Below are positions 1-6,252 of a DNA stretch of 7,288 nucleotides, piece by piece. This stretch comes from Candidatus Latescibacterota bacterium. Its GTDB lineage: Bacteria > Latescibacterota > 4484-107 > B68-G9. The notes below the pieces were generated by a model, which saw nothing but the letters and a program-made list of their open reading frames with translations, had not been told where the DNA came from and did not search any database. Position 1 is the first letter of the stretch; every line of letters starts with the position of its first letter. The stretch is from NCBI GenBank assembly GCA_012961755.1, contig DTYS01000267.1, positions 1-7,288 on the forward strand, given 5' to 3'. The translations under genes and the position numbers were made by a program.

Positions 1-174
1 GCGGCCGTGGCCTTCCCTTTAAGCCTCGTAGCTCAAAGGAGCTTTGGTGCCCCGGTTCCCGACGAGGTCCTGGTGGTCTCGGCGGTGGTGTGCGGGCTCG
101 TGGTGCTAAGACACGCTCCCAACATAAGGAGGCTCCTGAGGGGCGAGGAGCACAGGTTCGGGGGGAAGGGATGA
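1..174 (+). CDS. plsY: Glycerol-3-phosphate acyltransferase PlsY, C-terminal end (5' end outside window)
   Basis: The window opens inside a frame that ends at the TGA at 172-174 and encodes 57 residues. The visible part has a hydrophobic segment (VLVVSAVVCGLVVL) followed by RHAPNIRRLLRGEEHRFG, which matches the conserved cytoplasmic C-terminal tail of PlsY (usually RHR-NI-RLL-G-E). PlsY is an integral membrane enzyme that transfers the acyl group from acyl-phosphate to position 1 of sn-glycerol-3-phosphate, making lysophosphatidate. The stop overlaps the start of gpsA (ATGA at 171-174), and gpsA supplies its substrate; plsY-gpsA is a common bacterial gene pair. The call rests on a short tail plus context, and no family other than PlsY fits both. 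Confidence 0.87.
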   Translation, partial: AAVAFPLSLVAQRSFGAPVPDEVLVVSAVVCGLVVLRHAPNIRRLLRGEEHRFGGKG

Positions 175-1184
175 GGATAGCGGTGATAGGGGCAGGGGGT
201 TGGGGGACAGCCCTGAGCGTGCTCCTGGCAGGAAGGGGGCACGAGGTCTCCCTCTGGCAGAGGGAGAAGGACTTAGCCCAGGAGGTCAGGAGGACCAGGG
301 AGAACAGGGTCTTCCTTCCCGGGGTGACGATACCTGAGGAGGTAGAGATATCCTGGGAGATGTCGGAGGTCGTCCCAGAGGCCGATATGTGGGTTTTCGC
401 CGTCCCTTCACAGTACGTGCGTCCGGTGGCGAGGACGGTGAAGGAGGTGGACGGAGGGGAGGGGAAGCTTGTGGTCAGCGTGGCCAAGGGGATAGAGGAG
501 GGGAGCCTTAAGAGGATGTCGGAGGTGCTGCTGGAGGAGCTCCCAGGCCTCTCCTCGGGGAGGTTGGCGGTGCTTTCGGGCCCGAGCCATGCTGAGGAGG
601 TTGGGAGGGGCATGCCGACTTCCGTCGTAACCGCATCGGCGTCGGTTGACACAGCGAGGACGGTCCAGGAAGCTTTCTTCTCCCCCAACTTCAGGGTGTA
701 CACCAGCGACGACGTCGTCGGGGTGGAGCTCGGAGGCGCTCTCAAGAACGTGATAGCGATAGCTGTGGGGATATGCGACGGGCTCGGGCTCGGGGACAAC
801 GCCAAGGGAGCCCTCATGGCCAGGGGCCTTGCGGAGATAACGAGGCTCGGGGTGGTCATGGGAGCCAGGCCCGAGACCTTCGCGGGACTTTCCGGGGCCG
901 GGGACCTGATAACGACCTGTATAAGCCAGCACAGCAGGAACAGGTACGTGGGCGAGCAGGTAGGGAGGGGGAGGGGCCTTAAGGAAGTCCTGGGCGAGAT
1001 GATCATGGTGGCCGAGGGGGTGAGGACGGCAGGGGCCGCCAGAAAGCTCGCCCTCAGGCACGGGGTGGAGATGCCGATAACTGAGAAGGTCCACCAGGTG
1101 CTCTTCGAGGGTTACGACCCCAGGAGGGCCTTGGAGGACCTCATGCTCCGCCAGCCCAAGCCCGAGGTCTGGGGTTGGGCGTAG
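171..1184 (+). CDS. gpsA: Glycerol-3-phosphate dehydrogenase [NAD(P)+] GpsA
   Basis: This 337-residue protein is of normal family length. It reduces dihydroxyacetone phosphate to sn-glycerol-3-phosphate in the cytosol, the first step toward phospholipids. The N-terminal Rossmann fold carries the dinucleotide-binding motif GAGGWGTAL at residues 7-15. GPSHAEEV lies at 137-144. The catalytic lysine is K192 in ELGGALKNV, and GAGDLITTC has D245; both fall where the family expects them. The frame is open further upstream to an ATG at 90, but that extension (MRARGAKTRS...) is unlike any GpsA and overlaps plsY. ATG 171 starts directly at the conserved MRIAVIGAG and forms an ATGA overlap with the plsY stop, so it is preferred. 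A purine-rich GGGGGGAAGGG stretch precedes it. Expression is probably coupled to plsY. Confidence 0.97.
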   Translation: MRIAVIGAGGWGTALSVLLAGRGHEVSLWQREKDLAQEVRRTRENRVFLPGVTIPEEVEISWEMSEVVPEADMWVFAVPSQYVRPVARTVKEVDGGEGKLVVSVAKGIEEGSLKRMSEVLLEELPGLSSGRLAVLSGPSHAEEVGRGMPTSVVTASASVDTARTVQEAFFSPNFRVYTSDDVVGVELGGALKNVIAIAVGICDGLGLGDNAKGALMARGLAEITRLGVVMGARPETFAGLSGAGDLITTCISQHSRNRYVGEQVGRGRGLKEVLGEMIMVAEGVRTAGAARKLALRHGVEMPITEKVHQVLFEGYDPRRALEDLMLRQPKPEVWGWA

Positions 1185-1188
1185 TTCC

Positions 1189-1194
1189 TGAGGT
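1189..1194 (+). promoter_or_regulatory. Likely ribosome binding site for the GTG-started MerR-family gene
   Basis: TGAGGT lies 6 bases before the GTG at 1201, in the only true gap between genes in the window (1185-1200). It supports the GTG start. The gap is too short to show a recognisable promoter or terminator, so the gene is probably read from the upstream transcript. Confidence 0.5.
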
Positions 1195-1200
1195 CGATAA

Positions 1201-1545
1201 GTGGGCAAGGTATATTACTCGATAAGCGAGGTGGCGGAACTTCTGGGGGTGAGGCAATCCACCCTAAGGTACTGGGAGCAGGAATTCCCCGTCCTCCGAC
1301 CCAAGAAGAACAGGGCCGGGAACAGGGCGTACAGGGAGAGGGACCTGAAGACCGCCCTGGTCATCAGGAGGCTCCTCTACGATGAGGGGCACACCATAAA
1401 TGAGGCGAGGAGGCTCCTGAGGGACCACGAGTTCCTCAGGGAACTTTTGGAAAGGCCCCTCGAGGAGCTTATGGCCCCCTCAGACCTGCTCTCCTATATA
1501 AGGAGGGAGCTCGAAGGGCTGTTGGAATGGGTGAGAAGCTGGTAG
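1201..1545 (+). CDS. MerR-family transcriptional regulator (DNA-binding domain only)
   Basis: This 114-residue protein starts at GTG. Residues 4-26 (VYYSISEVAELLGVRQSTLRYWE) form the winged helix-turn-helix of MerR regulators, and the family hallmark TLRYWE is plain. The wing follows (LRPKKNRAGNRAYRERDL), then the helix IRRLLYDEGHTINEARRLL typical of the small MerR-like proteins often found beside housekeeping genes. The remaining about 40 residues are helical and acidic and likely serve dimerisation. No separate effector-binding domain and no cysteine-based metal site are present, so the signal it senses, if any, is unknown. It follows gpsA by 16 bases and overlaps bioY by 19, so it could regulate biotin uptake or simply be a passenger; the sequence does not decide. 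Arginine is AGG in 15 of 17 cases. Confidence 0.88.
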   Translation: MGKVYYSISEVAELLGVRQSTLRYWEQEFPVLRPKKNRAGNRAYRERDLKTALVIRRLLYDEGHTINEARRLLRDHEFLRELLERPLEELMAPSDLLSYIRRELEGLLEWVRSW

Positions 1546-2069
1546 GGAGGAAGGTGGCTTATACTGGGATCATGGCCGGGCTTACGGCCTTGGGGGCGTG
1601 GATCAGGGTCCCGCTTTGGCCAGTGCCTTTCACCCTCCAGGTCTTCTTCGTGCTCCTTTCGGGTGCGATCTTGGGGCCCCGGCTCGGTGCCCTGAGCCAG
1701 GGCGCGTACTTGGGGCTCATATTCGTCGGACTCCCGCTATCGACATCGGGGGGAGGGCCGGGTGTAGTCCTTTCCCCCACGTTCGGCTACCTCGCAGGGT
1801 TCCCCGCGGCCGCGTGGCTCGTGGGAAGGCTCGAGGGAAAAGGGTTTATGAGGAGGTCGCTTTCCATGCTCTTGGGCCTCGGACTCATATACCTTACGGG
1901 GCTCACCTACCTCTGGTTCTACTTCAGGTACATAGCCCACGTCCCCCGCCATGTTTCAGAATTGCTCTGGCTCGGGCTTCTCCCCTTCATCCCGGGGGAC
2001 CTGGCCAAGGCCGTGCTCGCCTCCTGCTTGGCCGGACGGCTGGGGAGACTCGGATGGAGATCGAGCTGA
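1527..2069 (+). CDS. bioY: Biotin transporter BioY (ECF transporter S component)
   Basis: This 180-residue integral membrane protein has about six hydrophobic segments, normal for BioY. Family signatures are clear: VPFTLQVFFVLLSGAILGPRLGAL (residues 33-56), the glycine-rich loop STSGGGPGVVLSPTFGYLAGF (72-92), and the C-terminal LPFIPGDLAKAVLA (152-165). BioY binds biotin and works with the ECF energising module (transmembrane EcfT and ATPases EcfA/A'), which is not in this window and may be shared and encoded elsewhere. ATG 1527 lies inside the end of the MerR-family gene, about 8 bases after an AAGGG, suggesting translational coupling. The next gene starts inside its last codons (16-base overlap). 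No biotin synthesis gene or BirA site is visible, so import rather than synthesis is the likely role here. Confidence 0.93.
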   Translation: MGEKLVGRKVAYTGIMAGLTALGAWIRVPLWPVPFTLQVFFVLLSGAILGPRLGALSQGAYLGLIFVGLPLSTSGGGPGVVLSPTFGYLAGFPAAAWLVGRLEGKGFMRRSLSMLLGLGLIYLTGLTYLWFYFRYIAHVPRHVSELLWLGLLPFIPGDLAKAVLASCLAGRLGRLGWRSS

Positions 2070-2758
2070 ACGAACTTGACAGGAGGATCTGGGAGAGGGA
2101 ACTTGCGGATTGGCTCCCCGAGAAGGTCTTCGACTTCCACTCCCATATCCAGCACTCCGGGAACCTGAGTGGCCCTGGTACGGAGGGGCTCATGGGGTAT
2201 GTGGACCTATCGGCCAAGGACCTCGACGACGTCTACAGGACCCTCGTTCCAGGCAGGAGCGTCAGGTACCTCGTGACCCACTTCCCTGACCCAGCGTACG
2301 ATACCACATCGGCGAACAGATACGACGTAGCTCATGAAAGGCCCCCGGGAAGCTACAGCCTGATGGTGGTCCTCCTGCACCTGTCCAAGTCCAGGGCTGC
2401 TGCCGACCCGGAGAACTTGGAGGAACTTTCGTGGTACTCCCAGAACTTCCCGAGGGCTCGGCTCGTCCTCGCACACTGTGCGAGGTGCTTTAACCCCTGG
2501 ACGCTGGAGCTCGCCCTCCCGAAGCTCAGGAAGCTGAACCTCGCTTATGACACCGCAGCTGTGTGCGACGGGGAGATCTTCGAGGAGCTTATAGCGGCGG
2601 TCGGCCCGGACCTCATCTCATCAACCCTATTCAGGGGGAAGTACGTGGGAATAGGGGAGTCCTGGACTTTCGTCACCGGGGACTCCTTCCCTTGGAGGAG
2701 GGCTGCGGCTATCTACGAGGAACTCAGGGCCCTCGCCTTGAGACTTCTGGAAGGGTGA
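2054..2758 (+). CDS. Amidohydrolase-family protein, shortened, probably lacking internal blocks
   Basis: The protein has 234 residues. It resembles metal-dependent amidohydrolases of the TIM-barrel type. The HxH metal motif is FDFHSH (H29, H31). A second histidine block is LLHLSKSRAAADPEN (H109), a third is LAHCARCFN (H141), followed by YDTAAVC (D166), RGKYVGIG (194-201) and GDSFPW near the end. As I recall related proteins, they are about 350-400 residues long, with roughly 80-100 residues between the segment ending at N88 and the H109 block; here only 20 residues lie between. The GSD motif expected just before RGKYVGIG is absent (DLISSTLFRGKYVG, 186-199), and the C-terminus looks shortened. 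The frame has no internal stop. It may be a reduced protein, an inactive remnant, or a decaying gene kept open by coupling. ATG 2054 overlaps the bioY end and follows GGGGAG at 2042-2047. Substrate unknown. Confidence 0.68.
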   Translation: MEIELNELDRRIWERELADWLPEKVFDFHSHIQHSGNLSGPGTEGLMGYVDLSAKDLDDVYRTLVPGRSVRYLVTHFPDPAYDTTSANRYDVAHERPPGSYSLMVVLLHLSKSRAAADPENLEELSWYSQNFPRARLVLAHCARCFNPWTLELALPKLRKLNLAYDTAAVCDGEIFEELIAAVGPDLISSTLFRGKYVGIGESWTFVTGDSFPWRRAAAIYEELRALALRLLEG

Positions 2759-2760
2759 AT

Positions 2761-3090
2761 ATGAGGATTCTGGACGTCAAAGAGATGTGGATACACACAC
2801 ACTTCATCACCGATTGCGAGAAACTTCCCACGGAGAACATGAACAGGATAGAGTCCGCCATAGAGCCCGTGCTTAGGAGGCTTGGGATAGTTTACGGGAT
2901 ACACTTCAGGGAGGAGCCGGGGGAGAGGGGGATAAGGATAGTCTTAGAATGCATACCGTTGCCCGATGTCCTCAAGGAGATAAGGGAACACTTAGAGGAG
3001 ATAGTCAAGGACATACCGGTGAGGCCGAGGCCCACCGAGGTGAGGATAGCGAAGGAGGGGAGATGGAGAAGTTCCTCCTGGAAGGGATGA
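2761..3090 (+). CDS. Hypothetical protein, 109 residues, no family recognised
   Basis: I do not recognise this protein. It starts at ATG 2761, five bases after GGAAGGG (2749-2755); an in-frame GTG at 2755 is a possible alternative. By eye the secondary structure alternates: a strand (RILDVKEMWIHTHF), a helix (PTENMNRIESAIEPVLRRLG), two strands (IVYGIHFREE and GIRIVLECIPL), a helix (PDVLKEIREHLEEIVKD) and a final strand (TEVRIAKE). That order fits a ferredoxin-like fold, which is an inference only. It has no signal peptide, membrane segment or obvious catalytic motif; H12, H14 and two cysteines (residues 19 and 63) are scattered. Its last 28 bases overlap the creatininase-family gene, so the final residues (WRSSSWKG) are shaped by that gene's start. 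Its position between two hydrolase genes suggests a role in the same cluster. Confidence 0.72.
   Translation: MRILDVKEMWIHTHFITDCEKLPTENMNRIESAIEPVLRRLGIVYGIHFREEPGERGIRIVLECIPLPDVLKEIREHLEEIVKDIPVRPRPTEVRIAKEGRWRSSSWKG
3053..3058 (+). promoter_or_regulatory. Ribosome binding site AGGAGG for the creatininase-family gene
   Basis: A perfect AGGAGG lies 4 bases before ATG 3063, inside the end of the preceding gene. It fixes the start of the creatininase-family gene and argues against the frame's earlier ATG at 2949. The same 4-base spacing recurs before the genes at 3869 and 6253. Confidence 0.7.
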
Positions 3091-3869
3091 CGCACGAAGA
3101 GGTCAGAGAGGTGGTAGGGGAAGGGGCAGTGGCGGTGGTTCCTGTGGGTTCGTTCGAACAGCACGGGAGGCATCTTCCGCTCATAACCGACTCACGCATA
3201 GTCACCTATATAGCCCACGAGGCGGCCAAGCTCGCCTCCGAGAAGGCGAGGGTGGTCATCTCCCCGACATTGTGGCTCGGATGCTCCCACCACCACATGG
3301 AGTTCCCTGGCACGCTCTCTTTGGACAGGGAGCTGTTCGTGAAGGTTGTGAAGGACGTGGGTAGGTGCTTAGCGCGCCACGGATTCAGGAGGATACTATT
3401 CCTCAACGGACACGGCGGAAACTCCAGCCCGCTCAAGGTCGCTGTGGACCAGCTCAGGGACGAGCTTGGGGAGGGAGTACTGGTGGCGTTGGTGACGTAC
3501 TGGGAGCTCAACTTGGAGGAGGAGGTCAGGAGGCTCAGGGATTCCGGGCCGGGGGGGATATCCCACGCAGGGGAGCTGGAAACTTCTTGTATGCTGTACC
3601 TCGAGCCCGAATCGGTGAGGAGGGAGAAGCAGCACAGATTCGTGCCCAGGTGGAGGACCCGGAACTTCGGGCTCGGGTGGTACGTGCCCTCCCCTGCCTA
3701 CTTAGGGTTCCACGTGAGGGACTTCTCGAAGACCGGGGAGGTCGGGGACCCGACCGTGGCTACGGCCGAGAAGGGGAGGAAGTTCCTGGAGTTGGCCGCC
3801 CGGAGGGTAGCGGAGTTCTTAGTGGAGTTCTCGTCCTGGGAGATACCCGAGCTGTACGAGGAGGGATGA
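3063..3869 (+). CDS. Creatininase (creatinine amidohydrolase)-family metal-dependent hydrolase
   Basis: This 268-residue protein has the usual creatininase-family length. The family opens cyclic or linear amides with two divalent metals and includes creatininase, an archaeal-type formamide hydrolase and the mycofactocin peptidase MftE. Seen here: VPVGSFEQHGRHLPLITD with E32, H34 and D43 as metal ligands, HHHMEFPGTLSL (76-87), the second metal motif NGHGGN (H117), and ISHAGELETS (166-175), where E171 or E173 could complete the site. NGHGGN in place of creatininase's NGHYEN argues against true creatininase activity and for one of the broader subgroups. ATG 3063 is chosen because AGGAGG lies 4 bases upstream and the conserved domain begins soon after; upstream in-frame codons to ATG 2949 lie inside the previous gene. 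It touches the next gene by a TGATG junction. Confidence 0.9.
   Translation: MEKFLLEGMTHEEVREVVGEGAVAVVPVGSFEQHGRHLPLITDSRIVTYIAHEAAKLASEKARVVISPTLWLGCSHHHMEFPGTLSLDRELFVKVVKDVGRCLARHGFRRILFLNGHGGNSSPLKVAVDQLRDELGEGVLVALVTYWELNLEEEVRRLRDSGPGGISHAGELETSCMLYLEPESVRREKQHRFVPRWRTRNFGLGWYVPSPAYLGFHVRDFSKTGEVGDPTVATAEKGRKFLELAARRVAEFLVEFSSWEIPELYEEG
3859..3864 (+). promoter_or_regulatory. Ribosome binding site AGGAGG that selects the second of two tandem ATGs
   Basis: The sequence reads AGGAGGGATGATG. AGGAGG leaves only 1 base before ATG 3866 but 4 bases before ATG 3869, the spacing used at 3053-3063 and 6243-6253. This favours 3869 as the start of the class III aminotransferase, one residue shorter than the alternative. 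Confidence 0.6.
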
Positions 3870-5164
3870 TGAGGAAAAGGTCCCTGAGGTTGCTCGAGGA
3901 ATACGGGGATGTGGTGCCCGGCGGCGTGCACTCCAACTTCCGCTCCCCGGTCTACTACGAAAGGGCCAAGGGGAGCAGGGTTTGGGATGTAGACGGGAAC
4001 GAGTACATAGATTGCGTGGTATCCAACGGGGCGTGCATATTGGGGCACGGCGACCCCGACATATCGGAGGCTGTAGGGGAGGTTTTGGAGTACGGGCTTT
4101 CCGTCGGGCTCGAGGGTGAGCTGGGCCTCAAGGTGGCGAGGTTGGTCAAGGAGATGGTCCCCTCGGCCGAGAGGGTGAGGTTCGCCAACACGGGCACTGA
4201 GGCCATGATGAAGGCCGTCATGATAGCGAGGGAGCACACGGGGAGGGGGAAGATAGTGAAGGCCGAGGGGGCGTACCACGGCTGGTACGACGACTTCCTG
4301 GTGAGCGTGCACCCGGACCCTAAGCTCGCTGGCCCTCCGAACTCCCCCCTCCCGGTGAGGGCGTCGGGAGGTCTGAGGAGGGACGTGGAGGACTGGGTGG
4401 TCCCGGTGCCTTTCAACGACCCCGAAGCGTTGGATAGGGCGCTCTCCCTCCACGGGGACGACGTGGCGGCGGTCATCGTAGAACCCGTGGTGTTCAACTC
4501 AGGTTGCATACCTCCCAAGGACGGGTACTTGGAGGCTGTAAGGGAGGTGACACATAAGCACGACGTCGTGCTCATATTCGACGAGGTCATAACCGGGTTC
4601 AGGTTAGCGCCCGGAGGGGCGCAAGAACTTTACGGGGTCGTCCCGGACCTTACCGTGTTGGCCAAGGCCATAGCCAACGGGTACCCTTTGGCGGCAGTGG
4701 TCGGGAGGAGGGACCTTATGGAGGTCACCCATCCCGCGCACGGGAGGGTGCTCTATGCCGGCACCTACAACGCCCATCATGTGGCCCTCGCCGCCGCATC
4801 CGTATGCTTAGAGAAGCTCAGGGACGGCGGGGTCCAGAGGAGGCTTCGGGAGCTGACGGAGAGGCTCGTGGAAGGGTTCGGAAGGCTCGCGGATAAGCTC
4901 GGAGTGAAGGCCAGGCTCCAGGGCATCGGAGGACAGTTCCAGGTCTACTTCACGGACGAGGAGGTAGTGGACTACAGGAGCGCGGCCTTCTCGGACGAGT
5001 GGGCGTACAGGAGGTTCCAGGGAAGGGTGCTGAGGGAGGGGGTGCTTATGAAACCGTCCTACCTCTTCCACCACGGGGTCACGTACTCCCACACGGAGGA
5101 GGACATAGATAGGATCTTAGAGGCCATGGAGAAAGGACTGGAGGCTGTTAGGGATGAGGACTAA
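3869..5164 (+). CDS. Class III PLP aminotransferase, glutamate-1-semialdehyde 2,1-aminomutase-like
   Basis: This 431-residue protein is complete. Fold-type I PLP enzymes of this class move an amino group between carbon atoms or onto a keto acid or aldehyde. Signs seen: GGVHSNFR near the N-terminus, as in glutamate-1-semialdehyde aminomutase (GSAM); WDVDGNEYID; the phosphate-binding NTGTEAMMKA (107-116); GAYHGWYDD (134-142); DEVITGFR with the pyridine-binding D238; the Schiff-base lysine K266 in LAKAIANGYPLAAV; and T299 in GTYNAHH. The last two differ from classical HemL (usually GK-IGGGLP-GA and GTLSGNP), and no other haem gene is nearby. I therefore read it as a HemL-like paralogue with another amino substrate. 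ATG 3866 is an alternative start. Its last 11 bases overlap the next aminotransferase gene, so the pair is likely made together. Confidence 0.9.
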   Translation: MRKRSLRLLEEYGDVVPGGVHSNFRSPVYYERAKGSRVWDVDGNEYIDCVVSNGACILGHGDPDISEAVGEVLEYGLSVGLEGELGLKVARLVKEMVPSAERVRFANTGTEAMMKAVMIAREHTGRGKIVKAEGAYHGWYDDFLVSVHPDPKLAGPPNSPLPVRASGGLRRDVEDWVVPVPFNDPEALDRALSLHGDDVAAVIVEPVVFNSGCIPPKDGYLEAVREVTHKHDVVLIFDEVITGFRLAPGGAQELYGVVPDLTVLAKAIANGYPLAAVVGRRDLMEVTHPAHGRVLYAGTYNAHHVALAAASVCLEKLRDGGVQRRLRELTERLVEGFGRLADKLGVKARLQGIGGQFQVYFTDEEVVDYRSAAFSDEWAYRRFQGRVLREGVLMKPSYLFHHGVTYSHTEEDIDRILEAMEKGLEAVRDED

Positions 5165-6251
5165 GCTCATGGTTCCGGGACCGGTGGACGTGGACGAGGA
5201 AGTGCTCTTAGAGATGGCCAGGCCCATGGAGGCGCACTACGGACAGGGATGGGCGAAGCTCCACTGGGAGACCGTGGAGATGGCCAAGGAGGTCTTCCTC
5301 ACGCGGAACGACCTCTTCGTTATAGTCGGGAGTGGGACCGCGGCCATAGAGGCGGCGATAGGGAGCTCGATAGGAGGGGCGAGGCCGTTGGTCGTGGTCA
5401 ACGGCGGCTTCGGGGAGAGGCTCCTCTCCGTGGCCGGGTCGTACATGCCGGCGGTCGAGGCCCTCCGCCTCCCCGACGATGGACCCATCCCGCCCGAGGC
5501 TGTGGACGAAGCCCTGAGGAGGGACCCGGGGATAGGCATGGTGGCCGTGGTGCACTGCGAGACCATGACGAGCGTGCTGAACCCCATAAAGGAGATAGGG
5601 GAGGTCTGCAGGAGGCACGACGTCCTCTTCATGGTGGACGCTGTATCCACCTTGGGGGGAGCGGAGCTGAGGACGGACGAATGGGGGATAGATCTGTGTG
5701 CCACAGGCTCGCAAAAGTGCCTCGGGGCCCCGCCGGGGCTCGGGCTGGTCTCGGTATCCGAAAGGGCGTGGAGGGTGATATCGGAGGGGAACGTTCCGGG
5801 GTGGTACCTCAACTTGAACGTATGGAGGGACTACGCAAAGAGGTGGGAAGACTGGCATCCCTTCCCCATCACCATGGCGGTCCCGGCCTTTAAGGCCCTC
5901 AAGAAGAGCCTGGAGATGATATTAGAGGAGGGGATAGAGGCTACCTGGGAGAGGCACAGGAGGGCGTCCGCCCTACTGAGGGAGGGGATCAGGAGGCTCG
6001 GACTCGGGACGTTCGTCCCTGACGAATGGGCCTCCCCCACCGTCACTTCCATAATCCCCCCCGAGGGGATACCTCCCGAGAGGATAGTGGAGCACGTAGA
6101 GAGGAAGCACAGGATAAGGCTCGCAGGGGGGATAGGGAAGTACGAGGGGAAGGTGTTCAGGGTAGGGCACATGGGACCGGCGGCCAAGGAGAGCAGGATG
6201 GCCGAGGTCCTCTGGGCGGTAGAGGACGCCCTTTCGGAACTTAGGAGGTGA
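5154..6251 (+). CDS. Class V PLP aminotransferase, alanine-glyoxylate / serine-pyruvate aminotransferase-like
   Basis: This 365-residue protein has full family length. Members of the group use alanine or serine as amino donor and glyoxylate or pyruvate as acceptor; some take other donors such as ureidoglycine or taurine. Evidence: the starting motif MVPGPVDVDEEV, the phosphate-binding GSGTAAIEAAIGS, VVHCETMTSVLNPIKEIG, VDAVSTLGG with pyridine-binding D162, the Schiff-base lysine K188 in GSQKCLGAPPGLGLVSVS, and a C-terminal GIGKYEGKVFRVGHMG typical of the family. ATG 5154 follows GAGG (5141-5144) by 9 bases and lies in the end of the class III gene; ATG 5169 is a possible later start. The stop at 6249-6251 falls within the ribosome binding region of the MlrC gene. 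Two different aminotransferases side by side suggest a two-step amino shuttle or two nitrogen positions in one substrate. True substrates cannot be read from sequence. Confidence 0.92.
   Translation: MRTKLMVPGPVDVDEEVLLEMARPMEAHYGQGWAKLHWETVEMAKEVFLTRNDLFVIVGSGTAAIEAAIGSSIGGARPLVVVNGGFGERLLSVAGSYMPAVEALRLPDDGPIPPEAVDEALRRDPGIGMVAVVHCETMTSVLNPIKEIGEVCRRHDVLFMVDAVSTLGGAELRTDEWGIDLCATGSQKCLGAPPGLGLVSVSERAWRVISEGNVPGWYLNLNVWRDYAKRWEDWHPFPITMAVPAFKALKKSLEMILEEGIEATWERHRRASALLREGIRRLGLGTFVPDEWASPTVTSIIPPEGIPPERIVEHVERKHRIRLAGGIGKYEGKVFRVGHMGPAAKESRMAEVLWAVEDALSELRR
6243..6248 (+). promoter_or_regulatory. Ribosome binding site AGGAGG for the MlrC-type gene
   Basis: AGGAGGTGA spans the end of the class V aminotransferase gene including its stop, and AGGAGG lies 4 bases before ATG 6253. 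It is the longest Shine-Dalgarno match noticed in the window and fixes the start of the following gene. Confidence 0.75.
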
Positions 6252-6252
6252 C

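Noticed and set aside
1185..1200. Possible promoter or terminator between gpsA and the MerR-family gene
   Set aside because: The gap is 16 bases, with no hairpin or T-run and no convincing -10/-35 elements nearby.
408..1208. Long open frame on the minus strand opposite gpsA
   Set aside because: It is the mirror of a GC-rich gene: the product is rich in H, P, R and L, has no recognisable domain, and gpsA on the other strand is certain.
127..1423. Exact 16-base repeat AGGAGGCTCCTGAGGG at 127-142 and 1408-1423, with a near-palindromic core
   Set aside because: Both copies encode Arg-Arg-Leu-Leu-Arg in frame with the same preferred codons, so biased codon use explains the match; neither copy lies in a control region.
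1598..2053. Upstream in-frame extension of the amidohydrolase-like gene to an ATG at 1598
   Set aside because: It would run through almost all of bioY in another frame and gives a Pro/Arg/His-rich product unlike any amidohydrolase; ATG 2054 is the sensible start.
3063..3869. Assignment as true creatininase
   Set aside because: The second metal motif is NGHGGN rather than creatininase's NGHYEN, and no creatinase or sarcosine oxidase gene is nearby, so only the family call is supported.
3698..4453. Long minus-strand open frame opposite the class III aminotransferase
   Set aside because: The product is low in motif content and lies across two confident plus-strand genes; codon bias keeps this frame open.
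3869..5164. Assignment as hemL of haem biosynthesis
   Set aside because: The active-site motifs differ from classical HemL and no haem pathway gene is nearby, so no gene symbol was given.
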